Shown: piece after piece, positions 7,989 to 16,430 of the stretch
How positions within the stretch are numbered: the first letter of the stretch is position 1
How the letters are laid out: each line of letters begins with the position of its first letter
NCBI RefSeq assembly: GCF_014836415.1
Contig: NZ_JACSQY010000008.1
Span: 1 to 64,000, forward strand
DNA length: 64,000 bases
Direction of reading: 5' to 3'
DNA from: Sporosarcina gallistercoris
GTDB taxonomy: Bacteria > Bacillota > Bacilli > Bacillales_A > Planococcaceae
Notes under the pieces: model-generated
Databases searched by the model: none
Told to the model about the DNA's origin: nothing
Seen by the model: the letters and a program-made list of their open reading frames with translations, nothing else
Translations under genes and position numbers: made by a program

Positions 7989-9308
7989 GTGAGTGTTTTC
8001 GACGAATCACTATTTCCTTTTTATGAATTTGCTGTACAGCATGCTGGAGTTGGTATCCATGCTGTAAACAGTGAAGGCCGAACTATTATTTATAACGATA
8101 AAATGAAAGAAATCGAAGGACTGGATCTCGAGGATATCCGTGATTTATCCATATTGGAGTTATTCAGTTTCCGTCAGCACCCGAGTACTTTGATGGAAGT
8201 GCTGCAAAGCGGAAAAGAGCAATTGAACATTAAACAGACTTATTGGAACCAAAACGAAACTGAAATCACGACGATTAACAACACTTATCCTATTGTTAAT
8301 GACGGATTACTTATTGGTGCAGTTGAACTCTCTCATGACGTGACGGCACTTGAAAAGTTCGTTCTGCAACCGTTGACGAAGGACCGGGAACCTGTTTTAC
8401 TGAACAACATTGTTGCAGAATCCGATTCCATGAAAAAAATTATCGCTACAGCAAAAAAAGCAGTCCGCGCAAAACTCCCTGTCCTTCTTGTCGGTGAAGC
8501 GGGCACCGGAAAAGATCTTGTTGCCCAAGGAATCCATCATGAAGTTCCTGTAGCCGATTCATCTTTTTATACACTCTACTGCAATCGATCGGATAACCAA
8601 TCGATCGATCGTCTTGCGACTGAGTTGAAGACGGATGCTTCGTTCACTCTATTTTGCGAACGAATCGACTTTTTATCCATCGAGCTTCAGCGTAAGCTTC
8701 TCAGAATTTTAGAAAGTTCGGATTTCCATAAACGGCAATTCATCGCTAGTATCGGTGAGGATCCTGTGGAACTCATCGCTGCAGGCAGTCTGTTAAAAGA
8801 GCTGTATTACTTTTTCGCTTCCTTTACGATCCGTTTCCCGCCTCTTCGGGAGAGGAAGGAAGATATTCTCCCTTTCGTCAAAAGGTATTTAGCTAGACGC
8901 AAAGAAAGTTTAGGCACCGCATTAAATGACATTACAGATGACGTTCAGGAGCTCTTCCTCTCCTATACTTGGCCGGGAAATATCCGCGAACTGGAAATGT
9001 TATTGAACGAAGTGGCGTCCCTCTCTTCAGCGGAAACTACGATTACTTATGAGATGCTCCCTCAGTACTTCAGAACTAAAAGTGCTGTGATGGATGAAGG
9101 TTCAGTTCCATTACCTTCTTTCATCATGCCTAGTGAAAAGGATTTGCTTCCTCTTGATAAGTTTTTAAGAGAAGCGGAATCTTATTATTTGCAAAAGGCG
9201 CTGGCGATTCATGACGGCAATATTACTAGAACGGCGAACGCCCTTTCGATGAGTAGGCAAAATCTCCAATATAGACTTCGGAAAAACAAAAAAGGAGGAG
9301 AGGCATAA
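7989..9308 (+). CDS. rocR: RocR-like AAA+ transcriptional regulator with degenerate sigma-54 activation module
   Basis: This 439-residue protein has an N-terminal PAS-like sensor (about 10-125), an AAA+ domain (about 140-345) and a C-terminal Fis-type helix-turn-helix (about 405-431). Walker A (GEAGTGKD, 169-176) and WPGNIREL (328-335) remain. The GAFTGA loop that contacts sigma-54 is absent. The Walker B site reads LFCERI (221-226), the sensor-I asparagine is missing, and the arginine-finger region reads LLKELYYFF (268-276). The reading frame is intact. It is divergent from rocA and presumably controls it, but probably not as a classic sigma-54 activator. The start codon GTG follows a weak GGGCGGTGA site. 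Confidence 0.8.
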   Translation: MSVFDESLFPFYEFAVQHAGVGIHAVNSEGRTIIYNDKMKEIEGLDLEDIRDLSILELFSFRQHPSTLMEVLQSGKEQLNIKQTYWNQNETEITTINNTYPIVNDGLLIGAVELSHDVTALEKFVLQPLTKDREPVLLNNIVAESDSMKKIIATAKKAVRAKLPVLLVGEAGTGKDLVAQGIHHEVPVADSSFYTLYCNRSDNQSIDRLATELKTDASFTLFCERIDFLSIELQRKLLRILESSDFHKRQFIASIGEDPVELIAAGSLLKELYYFFASFTIRFPPLRERKEDILPFVKRYLARRKESLGTALNDITDDVQELFLSYTWPGNIRELEMLLNEVASLSSAETTITYEMLPQYFRTKSAVMDEGSVPLPSFIMPSEKDLLPLDKFLREAESYYLQKALAIHDGNITRTANALSMSRQNLQYRLRKNKKGGEA

Positions 9309-9328
9309 TAAAGCCTCTTCTCCTTTTT
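9289..9328. terminator. Bidirectional terminator between rocR and yugI
   Basis: AAAAAGGAGGAGAGGC pairs with GCCTCTTCTCCTTTTT (one mismatch) around an 8-base loop. It overlaps the last codons of the rocR-like gene and abuts the stop of yugI, and both strands end in U-rich arms. Confidence 0.8.
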
Positions 9329-9701
9329 AATATCCTGATTTGCCGATCCAGTCTCTCAGCTTATCTTTAAGAGAGTTGAATCCTTTCTCGTCTTGTTCGT
9401 CCACCCGTTCTTGCAAGGATTTACGTGGACGACTGATTTTCTTAGTAGGTGCTGGCGGTTCTTGTAACGCACGGATGGACAAACTGATTTTGTTATCCGT
9501 CTCGTCCACTTCCAACACCTTTACAGTTACTTGCTGGCCAACCGATAAATGCTCGTGGATGTCCTTCACAAATCCGTAAGTGATCTCAGAAATGTGCACA
9601 AGTCCTTGAGTGGATTCATCAAGAGCGACAAATGCACCATAAGGCTGAATGCCTGTAACTGTACCTGACAGTTCTTCACCTGCTTCGTATTTACCTGTCA
9701 T
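9327..9701 (-). CDS. yugI: S1 RNA-binding domain protein, general stress protein 13 family
   Basis: This 124-residue cytoplasmic protein has a single S1 (OB-fold) RNA-binding domain (about 5-75, with GTVTGIQPYGAFVAL and GLVHISEI) and a basic, lysine/arginine-rich tail. This is the YugI/GSP13 architecture. It is thought to bind RNA or ribosomes. The frame is open to a TTG at 9716, but the ATG at 9701 has GGGAG eight bases upstream and is the better start. Monocistronic, with its own promoter at 9758-9786. Confidence 0.88.
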   Translation of the reverse strand: MTGKYEAGEELSGTVTGIQPYGAFVALDESTQGLVHISEITYGFVKDIHEHLSVGQQVTVKVLEVDETDNKISLSIRALQEPPAPTKKISRPRKSLQERVDEQDEKGFNSLKDKLRDWIGKSGY

Positions 9702-9757
9702 GCGAACAGCTCCCAATTGTGTTTTGACTATCTGAAATTGCCATTGCGGCCATTCTC

Positions 9758-9786
9758 AGTATACCATTTGTACACTATTGGAGCAA
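9758..9786 (-). promoter_or_regulatory. Extended -10 promoter of yugI
   Basis: Minus strand TTGCTC (9781-9786), 17-base spacer, TATACT (9758-9763) preceded by TGG, an extended -10 element. Confidence 0.55.
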
Positions 9787-9829
9787 AAGATAGTCACATA
9801 GACCGTATTTGTACTTTTAAAAACGAGAT

Positions 9830-10093
9830 TTACGAAATGATACATTTAGCTTCGAATTTCACAGCCAATAACTTATACGATATTTGCATGCACTCTTCTA
9901 AAGGAATCCACATGGCATAAGAGTGTTCATAGATTTCGCGAATCCGTTTCGCTAGATCTGTTGGATGATCCAATAGATGGAGATCGGCCACGACATCTGC
10001 TATTTCTAATTGGTAGGCATCTGGCCCCGCAAGGAAAGGATCCCATTCTTCTAGTAAATGAACTGCTTTTTTATTCATTTCTACAGTTTGCAC
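9830..10093 (-). CDS. yugE: DUF1871 family protein (YugE-like)
   Basis: This small acidic cytoplasmic protein of 87 residues is of the DUF1871/YugE type and of unknown function. Predicted to be mostly helical, with no signal or membrane segment. The GTG start has AGGTG eight bases upstream. The family name rests on length, sequence character and position: in B. subtilis yugE also lies between yugI and patB, as here. Confidence 0.75.
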   Translation of the reverse strand: MQTVEMNKKAVHLLEEWDPFLAGPDAYQLEIADVVADLHLLDHPTDLAKRIREIYEHSYAMWIPLEECMQISYKLLAVKFEAKCIIS

Positions 10094-10170
10094 GTCAAGT
10101 CACCTGATTTTTTCTTTTTATTTATGATAGCATAGGAAAGGAAAAGAAAACAGACTTAGGGGGATTATGT

Positions 10171-11346
10171 ATGAAAGAATTCACTGCCACTAAAAACCGT
10201 CGGAATACGTCGTCAATGAAGTGGGATCGGATGGATCGCATTTATGGGATAGAAAATCCGGAAGAGATCCTTCCAATGTGGATTGCAGATATGGACTTTG
10301 CTGCACCTCAACCTGTCATCGATGCTTTGAAAGAACGTTTGGACCATGGGGTGTTCGGATATTCGTACGTATGCGAAGGCTGTAAAGACGCGATACGGGA
10401 ATGGATGTCCAATAAGCATGGATGGCAAACTAAAAACGAATGGATGCTATCCCATCACGGAGTGGTACCAGCGATTGCATCCGTTGTGGAAACACTGACA
10501 AAAGAAGGAGAAAAGATTCTCATCACTCCTCCTGTCTACCCACCATTCTCCGGAATACCTAGTTTACAAAACCGTACGCTTGAAGAATGTACGCTCGTCG
10601 AAAGAAACGGAACGTATGAAATTGACTTCGTCCAATTCGAAGAATCTTTGAAAAAAGGTGTCAGATTTTTCATTTTTTGCAACCCTCACAACCCTGGCGG
10701 AATTGTTTGGCCGGTACCTGTATTACAAGAAATCGTTCGACTCTGCGCTAAATATGATGTCGTTATTCTGTCTGACGAAATCCATGCCGATCTAGTGTTT
10801 GCTCCTTACAAACATACTCCTTTACATACAGTAGCGGGAGAAGAGGGAAACCGAATCATCACTTGTGTCGCACCAACCAAAACGTTCAACCTAGCAGGAA
10901 TTCAAGCTGCTATGATGATCATTCCGGATGAAGAGATACGTGAGCGGTTGCGCGATAACGGCATGGCACACGGACAAATGGAATTGAATGCTTTTGCAAA
11001 CGTGGCATTGAAAGCTGCCTATCGTCACGGTGAGCCCTGGCTTGAAAACTTACTTCAAACTGTGTCCGATAATATGGATTATGTAATTGAAACTTTGCCT
11101 GCCCAAGTCCCTGGAGTTACAATCATGAAACCTCAAGGAACGTATTTACTTTGGATAGATTACCGCGGGACAGGACTTTCAGAGGAAGAAATGATGGACA
11201 AGTTATTGAATAACGGTAAATTGGCACTTGAACCTGGTACAAAGTACGGAGAAGCAGGCCGCGGATTCTTACGGATGAATGTTGCCACTTGTCTTTCTAC
11301 GGTCCAGGATGGTGTCGAGCGTTTTATAAATGGCATGAAAAACTGA
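10171..11346 (+). CDS. patB: PatB/MalY-type cystathionine beta-lyase / aminotransferase
   Basis: This 391-residue PLP-dependent aminotransferase class I/II protein of the PatB/MalY subfamily cleaves C-S bonds (cystathionine or cysteine conjugates) to give pyruvate, ammonia and a thiol. Visible motifs are MWIADMDF near residue 40, FIFCNPHNPGG for cofactor contacts, ILSDEIHADL with the PLP aspartate, and the Schiff-base lysine in APTKTFNLAG. Length matches the family. AGGGGGA precedes the ATG. It is followed at once by a strong terminator and is likely monocistronic. Confidence 0.9.
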   Translation: MKEFTATKNRRNTSSMKWDRMDRIYGIENPEEILPMWIADMDFAAPQPVIDALKERLDHGVFGYSYVCEGCKDAIREWMSNKHGWQTKNEWMLSHHGVVPAIASVVETLTKEGEKILITPPVYPPFSGIPSLQNRTLEECTLVERNGTYEIDFVQFEESLKKGVRFFIFCNPHNPGGIVWPVPVLQEIVRLCAKYDVVILSDEIHADLVFAPYKHTPLHTVAGEEGNRIITCVAPTKTFNLAGIQAAMMIIPDEEIRERLRDNGMAHGQMELNAFANVALKAAYRHGEPWLENLLQTVSDNMDYVIETLPAQVPGVTIMKPQGTYLLWIDYRGTGLSEEEMMDKLLNNGKLALEPGTKYGEAGRGFLRMNVATCLSTVQDGVERFINGMKN

Positions 11347-11385
11347 AAAACGAGCATCCTCATGAGGAATGAGGATGCTCGTTTT
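11347..11385. terminator. Bidirectional terminator after patB
   Basis: A 17-bp perfect stem (AAAACGAGCATCCTCAT and its complement) with a short loop ends in GTTTTG on the plus strand. It overlaps the last codons of the small minus-strand gene ending at 11360. Confidence 0.85.
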
Positions 11386-11587
11386 GTTGTTCACGCGCCT
11401 CTCTGCGTTCCCGCAGAATGCGCTCTTCCAATTCTTTCGTTTCCAATTCTTGCTTTTTAGAGTTGCGCTGAATCCATATGAAAGTCAGCACAAGAAGAAC
11501 CATGAAAAAAGCAAAGGAAATGGCCGCTGGTATATATTCTGATTTGTCTTCCGGAAAATACAGGAAGGGCATAAGAACGGTCACCAT
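11360..11587 (-). CDS. Small membrane protein of unknown function
   Basis: A protein of 75 residues with one clear transmembrane helix (about 20-42) followed by a highly charged, probably coiled-coil tail rich in E, K, R and Q. I do not recognise the family. The ATG at 11587 is chosen because AGGAAG lies eight bases upstream; the GTG three codons earlier overlaps that site. It follows the cyclophilin gene by 35 bases on the same strand and may share its transcript. Topology predicts an exposed cytoplasmic C-terminus. Confidence 0.6.
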   Translation of the reverse strand: MVTVLMPFLYFPEDKSEYIPAAISFAFFMVLLVLTFIWIQRNSKKQELETKELEERILRERREAREQQNEHPHSS

Positions 11588-11622
11588 GGATAACACTTCC
11601 TAACCGATAGATTTAGTGGCGA

Positions 11623-12375
11623 TTACTCGCCTTGAATATCGATAGACTCGATTTTCACTTCTTCAACCGGCTTATCTTGAGCGCCAGTTTTCACTGTGGC
11701 AATCTTGTTGACGACGTCCATTCCCTCGATAACTTGTCCAAACACAGTATGCTTTTGGTCCAAGTGAGGAGTACCGCCACGCTCTGCATACGCGTCAGCG
11801 ATTTCTTCAGGCCATCCGCCTTTTTTCAATTGATCCGCATTAGCGCCAGCTAAATTAGAAGCTTGAACGATGAAGAACTGGCTGCCGTTTGTGTTCGGTC
11901 CAGCATTCGCCATGGACAATGCGCCATTCAAGTTGAAAAGATCCATCGTAAATTCGTCTTCGAACGAATCGCCATAAATACTTTCTCCACCCATACCTGT
12001 ACCAGTTGGGTCTCCACCTTGGATCATGAAGTCTTTAATGACACGGTGGAAAATAATACCGTCATAATACCCGTCTTTTGCATGGGTTAAGAAGTTTTTC
12101 ACCGTTTTTGGTGCTTTTTCTTCAAATAGCTTGATTTTAATCGGACCAAGCGTGGTATTCATAGTAATAAGTTTTTCTCCTGCTGCTACTTCATTAGATA
12201 ATTGTGGATACATCTGGGAGTCCTCCTTAGGAATCGTTTTTTCTGGTTCGTCTGCTTGAGACGTTTCACCTTTTTCAGGTGACGGCTCCTTCTCTTTAGA
12301 CTCTTGTTTTCCGCACGCGGATACAATTAGGATCAATGCTAAAGAGAGCATGAGCATAGTAAGTTTTTTATGCAA
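11623..12375 (-). CDS. Lipoprotein peptidyl-prolyl cis-trans isomerase (cyclophilin)
   Basis: This cyclophilin-type PPIase of about 250 residues is exported as a lipoprotein and so acts in protein folding outside the membrane. The signal peptide ends in the lipobox VSAC. A Glu/Lys/Ser/Pro-rich linker of about 45 residues follows, then the cyclophilin fold with [15 protein letters not shown] and the later GSQFFI, ALSMAN and HTVFGQV motifs. The GTG at 12384 overlaps the AGGGTGA ribosome site, so TTG at 12375 is the likely start. Cytosolic cyclophilins lack this secretory N-terminus. Confidence 0.85.
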   Translation of the reverse strand: MHKKLTMLMLSLALILIVSACGKQESKEKEPSPEKGETSQADEPEKTIPKEDSQMYPQLSNEVAAGEKLITMNTTLGPIKIKLFEEKAPKTVKNFLTHAKDGYYDGIIFHRVIKDFMIQGGDPTGTGMGGESIYGDSFEDEFTMDLFNLNGALSMANAGPNTNGSQFFIVQASNLAGANADQLKKGGWPEEIADAYAERGGTPHLDQKHTVFGQVIEGMDVVNKIATVKTGAQDKPVEEVKIESIDIQGE

Positions 12376-12392
12376 TTGTCTCACCCTAAATC

Positions 12393-12421
12393 AGTTTACC
12401 ACATGATTGGATGAAATCGAA
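12393..12421 (-). promoter_or_regulatory. Candidate extended -10 promoter of the cyclophilin gene
   Basis: Minus strand TAAACT (12393-12398) preceded by TGG (extended -10), with a poor -35 (TTCGAT) 17 bases upstream. Confidence 0.35.
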
Positions 12422-12500
12422 CTACGAGCACTTGACTTCCTTCGGGAGGCGAATTGTTTTATACTATTCAAATACAATTTTTATAGAAGGAAGGTCACCT

Positions 12501-13730
12501 ATGGATATTCAAAAAAGAAATTTCATCATTATCTGGGTGTCAAACTTTCTAGTTGCAGGGACAATGACAATGATTATGCCGTTCTTGTCATTATATATTG
12601 AAACCTTTGGCGATTACTCGGATGCTTACGTGCAGAAATGGTCAGGTCTCGTTTTTGGTGCGACATTCATCTCCGCCCTTATCATGTCACCGATCTGGGG
12701 ACGTATTGCGGATAAATACGGATTTAAACCCATACTTATTATAAACGGTTTCGGAATCGCGATTTCAGTATTCCTAATGGGGTTTGTCCATTCCGTTGAA
12801 GCTTTTTTCTTACTCCGTCTCCTGAATGGTGTTGTTACGGGTTTCATCCCCACTTCCCTTGCATTCATCTCCGCGAACACAAAACGTGAAGAAGCCGGTA
12901 AACGGTTAGGTACACTTCAGATGGGGAGTGTGACCGGTACGTTGTTCGGACCTGTGTTGGGCGGACTTCTTGCCGATGCTTTCGGATTCAAGTACACATT
13001 TGTCATCACTTCGATTTCTGTCATCGTCGCTGCCCTCATTATCGTATTCGGTATTAAAGAACAACGGAAAGTGAAAACGGGCCGGGAAATTGTCTACTCA
13101 CGTAAGACAATTTTAAGTGGTCTCCTCCACCATCGATTGATGTTGAATGTAATGGTCGTAACTGCACTCATTCAAATCGGGAATTTCAGTATACAGCCTT
13201 TGCTTTCTCTGTACGTCTCGCATTTGACCGACTCAAAGGACGTCGCTTTTCTAGCAGGGATCACATTCAGTGCTGCAGGTGTCGGAAACTTATTGTTTGC
13301 CCGTAAGTGGGGCAAGCTTGGTGATGATATCGGGTATGAGAAAGTCCTCGGATTTCTATTGTTGCTATCGTTCATCTTCATCGTTCCTCAAGCATTTGTC
13401 AGTAGCTTGTGGCAGCTCGTTATCTGGCGATTGCTCTTCGGGATTGCTATGGGCGGGATGATTCCGATTACGACTGCACTCGTTCGAAGAGAGGCACCGC
13501 TTGATGTACAAGGTGAAGTGATGGGCTACAATACAAGCTTCCGTTTCCTAGGGAATATCATCGGACCTATGTTTGGCGGAATTATTAGTGGCTTCGTCGG
13601 TATTTCATCGGTCTTCCTCTTCACTGGAGTATTGTTCTTGCTCGGTTTTGCATTCCTCTACTATGCCAAACGCAAACCGACACAAGATTTCGAAGATTTC
13701 CTTGCAGATTCACAACAGAAAAACACCTGA
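12501..13730 (+). CDS. MFS multidrug-type efflux transporter
   Basis: This 409-residue, 12-helix major facilitator superfamily protein of the drug:H+ antiporter type sits in the cell membrane. The helix 2-3 loop has GRIADKYGFKP, the MFS motif A, and the helix 5 region has GTLFGPVLGG, matching motif C of exporters. The frame extends to 12411, but the ATG at 12501 has GAAGGAAGG just upstream and begins directly before the first helix. Monocistronic, with a strong terminator. The substrate is unknown; drug efflux is inferred only from the family. Confidence 0.85.
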   Translation: MDIQKRNFIIIWVSNFLVAGTMTMIMPFLSLYIETFGDYSDAYVQKWSGLVFGATFISALIMSPIWGRIADKYGFKPILIINGFGIAISVFLMGFVHSVEAFFLLRLLNGVVTGFIPTSLAFISANTKREEAGKRLGTLQMGSVTGTLFGPVLGGLLADAFGFKYTFVITSISVIVAALIIVFGIKEQRKVKTGREIVYSRKTILSGLLHHRLMLNVMVVTALIQIGNFSIQPLLSLYVSHLTDSKDVAFLAGITFSAAGVGNLLFARKWGKLGDDIGYEKVLGFLLLLSFIFIVPQAFVSSLWQLVIWRLLFGIAMGGMIPITTALVRREAPLDVQGEVMGYNTSFRFLGNIIGPMFGGIISGFVGISSVFLFTGVLFLLGFAFLYYAKRKPTQDFEDFLADSQQKNT

Positions 13731-13770
13731 AAATATAGCACACTCCAAATACTGGAGTGTGCTATATTTT
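13731..13770. terminator. Terminator after the MFS gene
   Basis: A 17-bp perfect stem (AAATATAGCACACTCCA and complement) with a 5-base loop, followed by TTTTG. Confidence 0.85.
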
Positions 13771-13803
13771 GTATAGGTACATGTAAGAACGGAGGGACCA
13801 GTT

Positions 13804-15657
13804 GTGAGACAGCTTGCAGGTTTTGCTGTCGCTTTGTTAAGTCTCCCACTGCTTTTCTGGCTACAACAGGAAGTCGCAGCGGAATGGCATGAGGCGAATG
13901 CGTATAAAGAACAAGTAGAAAAAACCATCGAATTATCTGATCCTGTTGTTACTAACCCAATGGCACTCTTCGATCGCAATGGACAGTTATTTGCAGAAGA
14001 ATATGCCCAGTGGCGAGATCCGCTTCCTTTATCCGAAATTCCGTTGTTCGCTAAACAATTGTTTCTCGAGAGCGAGGACAAAGGATTTTACGCACATAGA
14101 GGATATGATGTCGCTGCTATCGCTCGAGCATTTGCAGTCAATGTGAATTCGAATGGTCTGAGTCAAGGGGCATCCACCATTACCCAACAAGTGGTCCGTA
14201 TGCGTTTTCTTTCCCCGGAAAAAACCTATGAACGTAAATTCAAAGAAATCTTATATGCTGCTGAACTGGAAAAGCAATCGACAAAAGATGAAATCTTGGA
14301 AATGTATATGAACGAGATGTATTTCGGAAATCAGGTATATGGAATTGGTGCAGCGGCCACCTATTACTTCAGCAAGCCATTAGCGGAGTTAAGTGAAGCG
14401 GAAACCGCTTTTCTAGCAGCGATTCCGAACAACCCTTCTTTGTATGATCCATTGAAGCATTTTGACCGTACCAAAAAACGGCAAGAGCGACTTCTTCAAG
14501 TGCTGGTGAACAATGAAGTCCTTTCCGCAGAAGAGGGAAAAATTGTGCAGAGCGCTCCAGTCAAGCTCAAGTTAAAACAGAAGAACAGTCAATTCCCTGC
14601 CTACCATACGTATGTAGTTGACGAGCTTAAACAATTGATCAGTGAAAAAGAAGGCTTTACTGCTCAGTTACAGACTGCAAAAGATGAAGAGGCAAAAAAA
14701 GCGATTCAACATTCATTGTCGCGTCGTATCACTGAAGTGATCAACACCGGAGTGCGGATTGACACATCACTGGATCCTGTTAAACAACATCGTCTTGAAA
14801 ATGGGATTTCAAATGTGCTTTCCGGGAGCGGAATACAATCCGGTGCAGCTGTTGTGGATAACCAATCTCGAGAACTTATTAGTGTTTATGGAGGATTCGG
14901 GTATCGGAAAACGGACTTCAATCGCTCCTTTCAAGCTGTGCGTCAGCCCGGATCGATCATAAAACCTCTACTCGTATATGCACCCTATTTAGAAAGCGGG
15001 ACGTATACGGAAAACTCTCTTATCGATGGCAGTGGAATATGCATCGGGAGTTTTTGTCCTGAGAATTTCGGACGTTATTCATACGGAGTTTCAACTGTGA
15101 AAAAAGCGTTCAGTCAAAGTTACAATACGACAGCAGTCCGGATTTTCCAACGTGTCGGAATTGAGGAGTCGTTTGCTCACCTAGCTCCTTTCGGTTTCAA
15201 GCATGTCACCGAAAAAGATCATCAATATACTGCAGCTCTTGGCGGATTTGAAAATGGGATGACGCCTTTCGAAATGGCAAATGCGTATACGAGCTTCATA
15301 GATGGGACATTTAAACCTGCCAGAGCGATTCGTTCTGTAAAAGATCGGCAAGGGAATGTGTTATACCAATGGGAGGATGAACGTAAAGAGGTGTGGTCAC
15401 AAAAGACGACGAAAAATATCCGATCTATGCTCGAAGAGACGGCACGGACCGGAACAGCTCGGGGTCTTCGTTCTGCGACGGGGTACACAGGAGCAAAAAC
15501 AGGAACAACAAGTCATTACAAAGACTTATGGGTTGCTGGGTTGGACGACAAGTATACCGCCGCGGTTTGGATCGGGTATGATCGACCTCAATCGCTCCAG
15601 CAACAGAGTGAACAAAAATTGCATCTGAAGGTGTTTTCAGCTGCTCTTTCTGACTAG
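13804..15657 (+). CDS. pbpD: Class A penicillin-binding protein (PBP4-like)
   Basis: This bifunctional peptidoglycan synthase of 617 residues is anchored by one N-terminal helix (about 5-22). The GT51 glycosyltransferase domain has SEDKGFYAHRG (catalytic E91) and QGASTITQQ (121-129). The transpeptidase domain has SIIK (S384, K387), SYN (439-441) and KTG (565-567). Length fits B. subtilis PbpD (about 624), which also lies near yufK. The start is GTG with GGAGG nine bases upstream. Its stop codon overlaps that of the converging yufK. Confidence 0.88.
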   Translation: MRQLAGFAVALLSLPLLFWLQQEVAAEWHEANAYKEQVEKTIELSDPVVTNPMALFDRNGQLFAEEYAQWRDPLPLSEIPLFAKQLFLESEDKGFYAHRGYDVAAIARAFAVNVNSNGLSQGASTITQQVVRMRFLSPEKTYERKFKEILYAAELEKQSTKDEILEMYMNEMYFGNQVYGIGAAATYYFSKPLAELSEAETAFLAAIPNNPSLYDPLKHFDRTKKRQERLLQVLVNNEVLSAEEGKIVQSAPVKLKLKQKNSQFPAYHTYVVDELKQLISEKEGFTAQLQTAKDEEAKKAIQHSLSRRITEVINTGVRIDTSLDPVKQHRLENGISNVLSGSGIQSGAAVVDNQSRELISVYGGFGYRKTDFNRSFQAVRQPGSIIKPLLVYAPYLESGTYTENSLIDGSGICIGSFCPENFGRYSYGVSTVKKAFSQSYNTTAVRIFQRVGIEESFAHLAPFGFKHVTEKDHQYTAALGGFENGMTPFEMANAYTSFIDGTFKPARAIRSVKDRQGNVLYQWEDERKEVWSQKTTKNIRSMLEETARTGTARGLRSATGYTGAKTGTTSHYKDLWVAGLDDKYTAAVWIGYDRPQSLQQQSEQKLHLKVFSAALSD

Positions 15658-16256
15658 CTGCCAATTGGCAGCTGGTCTTTTTCGACTCCAGGGATACTGG
15701 CGGCAATCCCGTTATACAATCTTAGTAAAATGTAAACCACAGCTGAAAGCAGTACTGCCCACACGATGAATTCAAAGAAGATAATCCCGATGATCGCTGA
15801 AAATGGAAGCTGATGGTGCAACATATACGTGCTGTAGACAAAGTAAATGAACGTGACCGTCAAAAACACGAGCAGCAGCCAGTAAAGCGATTGGATGGCA
15901 AAAGCTGACGCAAGCGCACCGATGAAGTAAATGAGTTTGCCTCCTCTTTCGTCTGTCACATGCAAAACAGGGGCTTCTGTCGCAGGGGCCGCTTTGTAAA
16001 AGAATAACAGTGCTGTTTCATGAATTGTCGCTGCAATCAGTTTGAGTGCACTGAAAACCATGAAGTAAAAGAGCGCATAGACGGTTAGCAAGAACAATCG
16101 CAGCTGGGTATCTGTCAGGAATTCCAACAGACCATCATAAAGACCGATTTCACGAAACACACTCAATGAAAAACCGACTGTATACACTCCAAATGTTAAA
16201 CTGAACAACATAATTGTAAAAAACGGCAAATAACTGAACAAATACGGATTTTTCAT
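15654..16256 (-). CDS. yufK: YufK family membrane protein (DUF5366)
   Basis: This 200-residue membrane protein has about five to six hydrophobic helices and no recognisable catalytic motif. The name is based on its overall character and its place beside pbpD and the mrp operon, as yufK lies in B. subtilis. Function is unknown. GAGGTG precedes the ATG. Its TAG stop shares bases with the pbpD stop on the other strand, so neither gene has a 3' untranslated spacer. Confidence 0.7.
   Translation of the reverse strand: MKNPYLFSYLPFFTIMLFSLTFGVYTVGFSLSVFREIGLYDGLLEFLTDTQLRLFLLTVYALFYFMVFSALKLIAATIHETALLFFYKAAPATEAPVLHVTDERGGKLIYFIGALASAFAIQSLYWLLLVFLTVTFIYFVYSTYMLHHQLPFSAIIGIIFFEFIVWAVLLSAVVYILLRLYNGIAASIPGVEKDQLPIGS
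15656..15679 (+). terminator. Palindromic terminator overlapping both convergent stop codons
   Basis: AGCTGCCAATTGGCAGCT is an 18-bp perfect palindrome that begins within the pbpD stop codon. It is followed by GGTCTTTTT on the plus strand. It lies inside the 3' end of yufK. Confidence 0.6.
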
Positions 16257-16377
16257 ACTGCACCTCAGACTGACTGGTTATTTTATATGGTTTTTCCATG
16301 ACTCTATAATATAGGAAGAGATTGATATACCGCAATCCCTTTCAAGTGCCCGCAGTGCAAAATGCGCTTGTTTACGT

Positions 16378-16383
16378 TATACT
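16378..16383 (+). promoter_or_regulatory. Candidate -10 element upstream of the mrp operon
   Basis: TATACT 48 bases upstream of the mrpA start. The -35 at the right distance (GTGCAA) is poor, so activator dependence or another site is possible. Confidence 0.3.
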
Positions 16384-16430
16384 TTAAACCAATGTCGACA
16401 TCATGTTAGTACAAGGAAGGAGGATTTTTA

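Noticed and set aside
13710..14081. A 123-residue open frame on the minus strand at the start of pbpD
   Set aside because: It crosses the MFS terminator and is antisense to pbpD. No supporting start signal.
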